The notes below the pieces were generated by a model. That model did no database searches. It had not been told where the DNA came from and saw nothing but the letters and a program-made list of their open reading frames with translations. Positions 56,533 to 64,000 of a stretch of 64,000 nt of DNA are shown here, piece by piece. Where the stretch lies: contig NC_091173.1 in assembly GCF_040958095.1 (NCBI RefSeq), positions 12,765,000 to 12,828,999 on the forward strand, read 5' to 3'. The position numbers and the translations under genes are program-made. The DNA comes from Procambarus clarkii. Its lineage: Eukaryota > Arthropoda > Malacostraca > Decapoda > Cambaridae. How positions within the stretch are numbered: position 1 is the stretch's first letter; each line of letters opens with the position of its first letter.

Positions 56533-56640
56533 GGAGTTACCGTCAGGTTACAGGGATTACCATGAAGTTACAGGGATTACCATGAAGTTACAGGGATTAC
56601 TGTGAAGTTACAGGGATTACCATGAAGTTACAGGGATTTG
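56533..56640. repeat. 20-bp tandem ACCATGAAGTTACAGGGATT, about 5 copies
   Basis: Units differ by ACCGTCAGG/ACCATGAAG/ACTGTGAAG. Confidence 0.95.
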
Positions 56641-57383
56641 TATGTTACCGTCAGTCCAGATCGGTCACTCCAATTCCTCGCCTCGCCTCCTATCCCCTCA
56701 TTACTGTCTCCCCTCACTTCCCGTCTCCACTCACCTCTCCCTCTTTCTTTCTCTTCAGATTTCTGTCTACTTCTATCTTCCCTCCCCTCCTCTCCCACGC
56801 CTGTACATGGACTCCCACACTTCCTTCCCCTTCAGATATCTCTTATCTCTTTCCTGTACTTGACTTCCACGTGCTCACTCCTGGAACGTTTCGTTCTTGA
56901 CTCTGGAGATACATAATCGACCTTTAGTCGCATGTGTGTGTCTTCCTTCTGATCCGTCTTCGCTGAGTGCTTCACAAAGTCTGTCTTTTCACTCTTATTC
57001 TCCACCTTATGTTTCCTACATGCATTGAAAGAAGCACTCACTCGAGTGTCTTAGTGTGTCTTAAAGGGACTCATGAGGCAGAATAGAGAACTTGTAAACA
57101 TTATAACGTCATAAATGTCTAACTCAATTCCTTCCCGCCAAATATATGAAGAAAATACAACGTTGCTACAACATTCAAACAAGTTTGAACACCAAACAAG
57201 TTGTAACAACGTTCTAATACATCATAAAAACGTTATACCGAGATGTAAGAACTTTATTACAAGTTGGAACAAGCGGAAAATAGGGCCAGTTATGTTTCTG
57301 TGTTTGCAGGATGTGAATGGAACCAAGTTTGGTGATAAAAGCGACACAGACCTTCCCCCGGCTACGAACCGGAGAACCATACA
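56641..57383. other. spacer, pyrimidine-rich to the left
   Basis: 56690-56840 is C/T-rich. ACAACGTT and GTTGTAACAACGTT inverted motifs at 57158-57213. No gene. Confidence 0.45.
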
Positions 57384-57455
57384 TAGTCAAGCCTGGCCTC
57401 GGGCCGGGCTTGGGGGAGTAGAAGAACTCCCAGAACCCCATCAACCAGGTAACCA
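57384..57455 (-). repeat. GGTTGGTGGGGTTCTGGGAG repeat, minus copy
   Basis: AGTCAAGCCTGGCCTCGGGC, CGGGCTTGGGGGAGTAGAAG, AACTCCCAGAACCCCATCAA, CCAGG. Confidence 0.8.
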
Positions 57456-58127
57456 GGTACCATACATAGGTGTAGCCTCTGGTTGATGCTGGAGGCTGCG
57501 TCCTTGGTAAACAGATCCATATAATCCCCCAACACTGAGAGATGAACCTGACCAAAACATGGAAGAATTCTGCCACCGTTTAAAAAAATGGAATTTAGAT
57601 CAGTCTCGGACCAATAATAATAATGATAATAATAATTACCGTAATCCTAACTATTAACACAACACGCAAAAATTATCCAGGTTAAAACAAAACACCAAAG
57701 AGATAGAATTCTTGTTCTGATAAACAATATATGTATAATCACTCATTTTCCCAAAATCAATATATATTTTAATACGTGTCACTAAACATGGATGCTAAAG
57801 TGAATGGAGTTTTCAGTTAAGATTTATTCTTTTACTTTTCACTAATTTCAAACAGGCACACACACACACACACGCGCGCACACGCACACACACCAATATT
57901 TCTAACATCCCTCAGACTACAGACTGAAGGGATCAATTAAAAGGTCATTGACCTCTAATTGATTTTAGGATTATCCTTCCCAAGTCATCAGCACAGTATT
58001 GACCTTATTTATATAATTATTGACCTTATTAACCTCGGTAACAAAGGCACAAACAAACCCACACACACAGTCATCTCTTGAGGGAGATCTGGATGCTTCA
58101 TCACCACCACCTTCCTCGTCCTTTGGT
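57456..58127. other. AT-rich spacer
   Basis: Short CA/CG-rich stretch at 57857-57892 (ACACACACGCGCGCACACGC). Otherwise nothing recognised. Confidence 0.4.
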
Positions 58128-58182
58128 CATATATATATATATATATATGATATATATATGATCATATATATATATATATATG

Positions 58183-58264
<82 letters not shown>

Positions 58265-58266
58265 TA
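58128..58266. repeat. (TA)n microsatellite with TGATCA steps
   Basis: TA blocks separated by TGATATATATGATCATATA, TGATCATATA. On the 3' side of the Penelope-like element. Confidence 0.96.
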
Positions 58267-58299
58267 TGTGTGTGTATATCACGAAAATAAACACGTGAT

Positions 58300-59304
58300 T
58301 AAGAATGTGACAATGTCAGACCACGGAGGAAAATGAAACAGGAATTTCCTTAAGTACTTTCGTATATTAAATACATCTTCAGAAGGAATGATTTTACAGA
58401 TCGAGTGATGGGTATAAATAGGCAGGAGAGAGTGGTGAAGTGAGGTGAGGTATAATACTTGGACAACGCAGACGGCCCATTGGCCCATCAGATGCACCCA
58501 ATTGGCCCATCCGATGTAGCCCAATGGCCCATCTGATACAGCAGACATACAAGCATAATACATAGGTAATTATAACATAAAGAGGTAAATATATACAATG
58601 AATTAGTGAGACAAATGTTTTTCAATGATCCTACTTAAATCGCCCTTTAGCTGATCTATTAGAAATGGATCTAAGTTATATAGACCACTGCTAATATTCA
58701 AATTACTTTCTTTGGTGATCTGTATCAAAGCAGATTCAATTATGTTTCTGTTATAGGTGCTTTTACAATTTGTTATTGAAGAAGCACTCTCCCAATCAAT
58801 TTGGTGAGCTTTTTCTGACAAATGCACAAACAAAGCATTAGACAATTGGCCATGTCTTACAGAGTATTTATGTTGCGATATTCTACATTTTAAATCTTTA
58901 GATGTTTGCCCGACATAGAACTTATTACATTCCTTACAAGGTATTTTATAAATGACGCAATTATCACTACGAGGGCTGTTCCTAACTAATAGCTTACCAA
59001 CAGTGTTTTCGTAGCTAAACATTACATCTATATTAAAAAGTTTCAAGGCCTTGACAATATTCTCAAACCCAGAGAAATATGGTAAACATAACACATTCTT
59101 TGGGCGAATCCTTTCACTGCATACATTATTATAATATGTACGACGAGCTTTGTTACGACAAACTTCCAAAAAATTCAGTGGGTAACAAAGCTTAAGACCA
59201 ATCGAATCAATATCCTTAAATTCTTCGTCTAAGAATTCTGGACTCACAACTCGAAGAGCTCTTAGATACATTGAAGAAAAAAAATTTTCTTCGTTTTGAT
59301 ACAT
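58300..59304 (-). pseudogene. Penelope-like element: GIY-YIG endonuclease ORF and 3' UTR
   Basis: The ORF 58603-59304 (233 codons) is C-terminal Penelope-type: VIYKIPCKECNKFYVGQTS (residues 117-135) is the GIY-YIG pair with the Cys-Pro-Cys-like pair IPCKEC used by the PLE subclass. Arg141, His145 and Glu170 (NRNIIES) fit the conserved catalytic positions. No RT domain upstream, so 5' truncated. The 3' UTR (to about 58305) holds GGCCCATC(A/C)GATG repeats (58476-58532) and ends in the segment shared with 12914. The first ~70 residues lie in an inverted duplication; the annotated Met is only the first available. Confidence 0.9.
59085..59282 (-). repeat. inverted duplication of Penelope ORF, left arm
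   Basis: Matches 59305-59499 in reverse complement with about one substitution (GCTCG/GCACG) and one 2-bp indel (GTTGTGAG/GTTGAG). Spacer about 22 bp. Confidence 0.95.
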
Positions 59305-59499
59305 TTTTTCTTCAATGTATCTAAGAGCTCTTCGAGTTGAGTCCAGAATTCTTAGACGAAGAATTTAAGGATATTGATTCGATTGGTCTTAAGCTTTGTT
59401 ACCCACTGAATTTTTTGGAAGTTTGTCGTAACAAAGCACGTCGTACATATTATAATAATGTATGCAGTGAAAGGATTCGCCCAAAGAATGTGTTATGTT
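59305..59499 (+). pseudogene. inverted duplication of Penelope ORF, right arm
   Basis: Encodes EFLDEEFKDIDSIGLKLCYP and KARRTYYNNVCSERIRPKNV on the plus strand, the same segment as residues ~20-72 of the minus ORF. Breaks off at VLC, where the two sequences diverge. Confidence 0.95.
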
Positions 59500-59504
59500 G
59501 TTAT

Positions 59505-59725
59505 CTTGCGTGTGTACTGAGATTGTTGGGGCTCAAAGTACCTAAAGGTACTTGAAGGTGAAGGTACAAAGGTACAAAGGTGAAGGCATAGACGAAATTC
59601 GTTTCTTTCAAGGCGCTCTGCTTGATGTCGGGAGAGCTCACGTTTCTGTCAATAATGCCTTTTAGGATTCTTTCCTCCGTTTTCGGAGCTGAGGAAAAGA
59701 AGTTCCAGTAGAATATTTGCATAAG
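59505..59725 (-). pseudogene. second Penelope-like fragment, internally deleted
   Basis: Minus strand SSAPKTEERILKGIIDRNVS then ALKETNFVYAFTF. The K(T/D)EERILKGIIxRN block and the LKETNxVYxFxCP block normally lie further apart just before GIY-YIG in PLEs, so the stretch between seems deleted. Different family from the 58603 ORF. Confidence 0.55.
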
Positions 59726-59843
59726 AGGGACCGGTAATGTACTCTTGGTTGTTTCATCAGAGGTAGCATGGTTTCATCAGAGGTAGCATGGTAGCATGGC
59801 ACAACTTCCTTTTAACGCTCTCTTCCACATATCCGTTAGAATA

Positions 59844-60277
59844 TTAATTAAGGACTAGGACCTGCCTTACTCTACTGAGTTCCTCACCAATCTGTTTCCA
59901 ACTGGAGCTGTGTGTGAGAGCATGATTGACACAGGCATCGACAACACTCAGCTGGGATCTATCAGGCCATTCACTACTAGCAAAAAGGCACATTCCTATG
60001 TTGCTTTCCTTAGTATGGACTGCATTGTGAAAGTCTCCATTCCTTTCAGAGTCTCGAGAGTGAAGGCAAGCACCTTCACTCTCCAACTTTGCTCAAATGC
60101 ATCCTGAGGCTGGATCAAGTGCTCAATATCATGTCCCTGCAGAGCAGAGTTGACAGGATCCAGTTTGTACTTCCCTTGGCATCCCTGAATGCACACTATG
60201 CTACTCGAAGCATGTACAATAGAGGCACCCTTCCCGAGTCCTGGTAGTGGAAGGTACATGAAAGAAGGTGTCGCCAT
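59844..60277 (-). pseudogene. unidentified coding relic with one frameshift
   Basis: Two overlapping minus frames join into one non-repetitive protein-like sequence: CQGKYKLDPVNSALQGHDIE, SWRVKVLAFTLETLKGMETF and MQSILRKAT, then shifted SEWPDRSQLSVVDACVNHAL and SSWKQIGEELSRV. Composition is gene-like, with no simple repeats. No family recognised. May be transposon-derived or a retroposed gene piece. Confidence 0.45.
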
Positions 60278-60497
60278 AGGTGTCCAATTTGCAAATGTTT
60301 ACCTGTGGGTTGTGTCGAACAGAAAGTCCTTGTTGATAAGGGATATTAAAGCCGAACGTCTACTGCGGTTATGTTGATGACACTGCTGCAGGTGCCTGGT
60401 GCAGAGCACTTGTCACAGCTTATGGAGCATGGCATGACTACACACTACACTGCGACCGCCAAGTGGCTGTGGGATTTGCCTTGGAGTGTTTAAATTG
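60260..60497 (+). other. possible plus-strand coding relic
   Basis: EGVAIGVQFANVYLWVVSNR then, after a frameshift near 60373, YVDDTAAGAWCRALVTAYGA through to a stop at 60495-60497. The ANVYL...YVDD order recalls RT motifs, but spacing and flanks do not fit well. Weak. Confidence 0.3.
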
Positions 60498-60654
60498 ATC
60501 ATGTCTCGCGTCTGCCTGTTAATGCAAACTCTGCAGCATTTTTTTTACACATTTTCTGATTTTTTTTATCTGAATCTCTTTCTGTCTGTTTGTCTGTCTG
60601 TCTGTCTCTCTCTCTCTCTGCAGGCGAGGAGTCACAATAACGAGGCTGAAGTAT

Positions 60655-60730
60655 GTTGACCAGACCACACACTAGAAGGTGAAGGGACGACGACGTTTCG
60701 GTCGTCCTGGACCATTCTCAAGTCGATTCA
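60655..60730 (+). repeat. GACGACGTTTCGG dispersed repeat
   Basis: TTGACCAGACCACACACTAG, AAGGTGAAGGGACGACGACG, TTTCGGTCGTCCTGGACCAT, TCTCAAGTCGATT. One base (C) is lost in GGTCCGTCC. Confidence 0.88.
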
Positions 60731-60732
60731 TT

Positions 60733-60767
60733 CTCTCATTCTCTCATTCTCTCTCTCTCTCTCTCTC

Positions 60768-60855
<88 letters not shown>
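60733..60855. repeat. (CT)n microsatellite
   Basis: CTCATTCTCTCATTCT then about 100 bp CT. Confidence 0.98.
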
Positions 60856-60857
<2 letters not shown>

Positions 60858-61239
60858 GCCCTTCCCATTAAACAGTCTCCTTTCAGCTGTCTCTCGCCCT
60901 CCCTCCGTCCCTCTCACCCTCATGCAGTCCAGCAAGCCACTCACTATAAGTCTTCCTGTCCTTCTTGCTCTCCCCTCTTCATCATGTCTTCATATTTCCC
61001 CTCATTTAATCCAATATTACAACCGATTTCACGCCTAAGGTTCCCCCTCGCGTAATCCTCCTCCTCTCCCTTCTCTCGCTTCTTACTGCTTCTCATTCCT
61101 CTACAAGTATTTTGTTTTCCTCTCCTGATATAATGTATTAACATTTATTCTTAAATATAATGTTGAACTATTAGGCAGCATAATTGTTATATTTTACCTT
61201 AATTTGCTGAGGCTTTAAATAGGTCAGTCTAGAAACCAT
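60856..61239. other. pyrimidine-rich then AT-rich spacer
   Basis: Nothing recognised. Confidence 0.4.
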
Positions 61240-61500
61240 GGAGCCAGATTCACGAAGAAGTTACGCAAGCACTTACGAATCTGAACATCTTTTCTCAATC
61301 TTTCGCGGCTTTGTTTACAATTATTAAACAGTTAATGAGCTCGGAAGCACCAGGAGGCTGTTTATAACAAGAACAACAGTTGATTGGGAAGTTTTCATGT
61401 TTGTAATCTGTTTAATAAATGTAACCAAAGCCGTCAAAGATTGAGGAAAGATGTACACGTTCGTAACTACTTGGGTAACTGCTTCGTAAATCTGGGGCCC
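61240..61500 (+). mobile_element. foldback MITE, copy 4
   Basis: GGAGCCAGATTCACGAAGAA to CTGCTTCGTAAATCTGGGGC; centre GAGCTCGGAAGCACCAGGAG in the same orientation as copy 2. Confidence 0.92.
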
Positions 61501-61724
61501 GGAGTTTACTCTCTTGAGACGTCATGTATATTTACTTAATAATTGATCTGGTAATTGCATGGTTTTTAGTTCTTCAGTGGCGTCAGGATGCAGCCTGTGG
61601 CATTCTGGTTGGCACCTGTCCTGTCTGGCACCCGTCTATCCTGCTTGGCACTGTTTCTTCTGGTTGAGCTACCCGTCTATACGGGTTGGCACCTATCCCC
61701 ATCTGTTTGTCTCTCATCTATTCT

Positions 61725-61913
61725 AGCTGGCACCTCTATTCTAGCTGGCACCTCTATTCTAGCTGGCACCTCTATTCTGGATGGCACTTGTTTATACTGG
61801 TTGACGAGCGTCTGTACTATTTGGCACCCGCCTATGTCGGTTGGCACCCGCCTATGTCGGTTGGCACCCGCCTATGTCGGTTGGCACCCGCCTATGTCGG
61901 TTGGCACCCTTCT
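61725..61913. repeat. 18-bp and 20-bp tandem arrays (GGCACC...)
   Basis: Four units of CTGGCACCTCTATTCTAG, then four to five units of TTGGCACCCGCCTATGTCGG. Both derive from a TTGGCACC core that also recurs singly at 61608-61700. Confidence 0.92.
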
Positions 61914-62123
61914 TTTTTCCACACTTTCCACAACGTCACATTCTTTGCTTAGTCCCCCGGCCCCCCCCTCCTCCCCTCCCTCCCCACGACCACTACTCCT
62001 CTCTATCTCTTAATTTGTCAACTCTTTCTCTAACATCTCATTCACTAATCTTCATTCCCCTCCCTCCACCACACCCCCTCCCCCACCCAATACCACACCC
62101 TCCTCCCTACAACACACACACGC

Positions 62124-62161
<38 letters not shown>

Positions 62162-62766
62162 GCGCGCCACCCCCTCCTCCCCACCACCACGCCCTCTCCC
62201 CTTCTCTCTCTCTCTCTCTCTCCTCCCCTCTTTCACAACTCCCCTTCTGCCCCCCTCCCCCCACCCCCGGCGGCCATCTTGAATCATTACCACGACCTCT
62301 TGCGTCAGAGCTGAAGAATGGCCGCCCCCCACGAATCAATAGTGGCAATTATTAATACAAAAAATCTTCACTACCTCCACCTAATCTTGGCATTTCTCGC
62401 AATTAGGGGCCACGGCGGTTGTTAAGAGGGGGGAGGGGGGGGGGTTAAGATGAAGGTGGAGGATAAGGAAGGGGTAGTATAGTAGAAGATAAAGCAGAGG
62501 GATGGAAATATGGGACAGAAATAAGAATAGAGGTACGGCAAGGTGAAAGAAAGAGAGGGGGGGAAGGTAGCAGAGGTGATAAGAGAAACAAAAACAAATG
62601 ATAGGGCGAGATGGGGAAGGGGGGAGTTGGTGGGAGGGGGGATGGGAAAGAAAGTACGAGGGGGCGAGGGGGGCGAGGGGAAGGGGCGAGACACAAGGGT
62701 GAAAATCTTAAAGGAATTACTGCGTGGGTGTACATGGGACATGCTGGGAGACTTATTGCGTCCCCC
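61914..62766. other. strand-asymmetric composition: pyrimidine then purine
   Basis: 61950-62275 is C/T-rich, with (CA)n at 62115-62157 and a GCCATCTTG YY1-type core at 62273-62281. 62426-62700 is G/A-rich. No gene recognised. Confidence 0.5.
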
Positions 62767-63385
62767 GGCAAGCACTCTCCCCACACACCCCAGGCAAGTA
62801 CTCTCCCCACTCTCCCTGGCAAGCACTCTCCCCACACACCCTGGCAAGCACTCTCCCCACACACCCCAGGCAAGCACTCCCCACTCTCCCTGGCAAGCAC
62901 TCTCCCCACACACCCTGGCAAGCACTCTCCCCACACACCCCTGGCAAGCACTCTCCCCACACACCCCCCAGGCAAGCACTCTCCCCACACACCCCTGGCA
63001 AGCACTCTCCCCACACACCCCTGGCAAGCACTCTCCCCACACACCCTGGCAAGCACTCTCCCCACACACCCTGGCAAGCACTCTCCCCACACACCCCTGG
63101 CAAGCACTCTCCCCACACACCCTGGCAAGCACTCTCCCCACACACCCTGGCAAGCACTCTCCCCACACACCCTGGCAAGCACTCTCCCCACACACCCTGG
63201 CAAGCACTCTCCCCACACACCCTGGCAAGCACTCTCCCCACACACCCTGGCAAGCACTCTCCCCACACACCCCAGGCAAGCACTCTCCCCACACACCCTG
63301 GCAAGCACTCTCCCCACACACCCCAGGCAAGCACTCTCCCCACACACCCCTGGCAAGCACTCTCCCCACACACCCTGGCAAGCAC
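62767..63385. repeat. 25-bp minisatellite, about 25 copies
   Basis: Unit GGCAAGCACTCTCCCCACAC plus ACCCT, with variants of 24-28 bp and a shorter form TCTCCCT near 62811 and 62885. It has no stop in any phase, so overlapping frames of 215-334 codons appear on both strands. None is gene-like. Confidence 0.97.
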
Positions 63386-63479
63386 TGTCGACGGGAACAA
63401 ATAATATTGGAAGGAGCACTAAGTCTTGCTGAAAAAAACAGACATGCAAAACTACGGAAAATGAACTTGAAATGAATAG

Positions 63480-63523
63480 TTATTTGGAAAACACTTAATT
63501 GTAATTAAGTGTTTTCCAAATAA
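63480..63523. repeat. perfect 21-bp-arm palindrome, 2-bp centre
   Basis: TTATTTGGAAAACACTTAAT plus T, GT centre, then the exact reverse complement. Confidence 0.97.
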
Positions 63524-63807
63524 TTATCCAGCCGCTGCTACAAGGGCTGTACAGAGGAATTAATTACAGGTGTAAAGCTGTACACCTGTTCACACCAACT
63601 CCACCTGTACCGCTGTACACCTGTCCACACGCACTCCACCTACACCTGTATTAATCTCAGCCCATCTTCTTAAAGTGATTGTACATACAACACCTATTCG
63701 GTCTAAAGCACCAGCATGGACGGTTGGAACCCCCTGAAAAAAAAAACGTTTCAGTATCTAAATGAAAACCTGGAGTGATGATTTTGGACGGTTGTTAAGT
63801 GGACTGT
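63524..63807. other. unique spacer
   Basis: TACACCTGT(T/C)CACAC(C/G)(A/C)ACTCCACCT repeated twice at 63591-63645. No gene. Confidence 0.45.
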
Positions 63808-64000
63808 CCATCGTGCTTAACTACTGTCGGTATAACGCATCCATCTTACTCAACTACTGTCAGTATAACGCATCCATCTTACTCAACTACTGTCAGTATA
63901 ACGCATCCATCTTACTCAACTACTGTCAGTATAACGCATCCATCTTACTCAACTACTGTCAGTATAACGCATCCATCTTTCTCAACTACTGTCAGTATAA
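63808..64000. repeat. 33-bp tandem array running off the window
   Basis: About six units containing AACGCATCCATCTTACTCAA plus CTACTGTCAGTAT. The first is diverged (GTGCTTAACTACTGTCGG). Continues beyond 64000. Confidence 0.96.

Noticed and set aside
60260-60400. Reverse transcriptase with YVDD box
   Set aside because: Only two short motif-like pieces separated by a frameshift; flanking RT motifs were not found.
62422-63475. Six overlapping open frames of 215-334 codons
   Set aside because: All are translations of the 25-bp minisatellite in different phases and strands; the unit has no stop codon.

Overview
The window looks like non-coding nuclear DNA of a decapod crustacean, most likely a crayfish-type genome. 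It holds very long GT/AC, GA/CT and TA microsatellites, TTAGG (arthropod telomere-type) runs, and many copies of tRNA-headed SINEs, CR1/Rex1-like LINE ends and Penelope-type remnants of kinds I associate with decapods. The species call rests on memory of such repeats, not on a search. I see no intact host gene. Most long open frames lie in tandem repeats and are frame shadows.

Layout: 0-9 kb has a compound GT tract, a 24-bp minisatellite, a two-hairpin repeat family, GA tracts and a decayed LINE end. 9-18 kb has SINEs, an 80-bp higher-order tandem array, a 15-bp array, a large TA-rich block with Penelope-type ends, an inverted LINE-end pair and a C/T-rich tract. 18-30 kb has SINEs, GT tracts carrying LINE tails, and two foldback MITEs in opposite orientation. 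30-42 kb has a LINE reverse-transcriptase relic that runs into a 27/30-bp minisatellite, a 389-bp MITE with telomere-like internal repeats, several minisatellites, and a second RT relic whose catalytic box is broken. 42-54 kb is a retroelement graveyard: a perfect 71-bp palindrome, two head-to-tail LINE 3' ends joined by (AC)n, an ORF1-like remnant fused to an ORF2 3' end, and three consecutive SINEs followed by a LINE end. 54-64 kb has a 50-bp perfect palindrome, a Penelope-like GIY-YIG endonuclease ORF inside a fresh inverted duplication, an unidentified coding relic, a fourth MITE, a 25-bp minisatellite of over 600 bp, and a 33-bp array running off the end.

The most coherent signal is retroelement biology. 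LINE 3' ends of three subfamilies finish in a shared terminal motif (core TAGGTGAGTAC), often duplicated, and then pass into (AC)n. SINEs carry the same tails. New copies repeatedly begin inside older (AC)n tracts. This suggests that much of the AC/GT microsatellite load here is made and extended by LINE-driven insertion.
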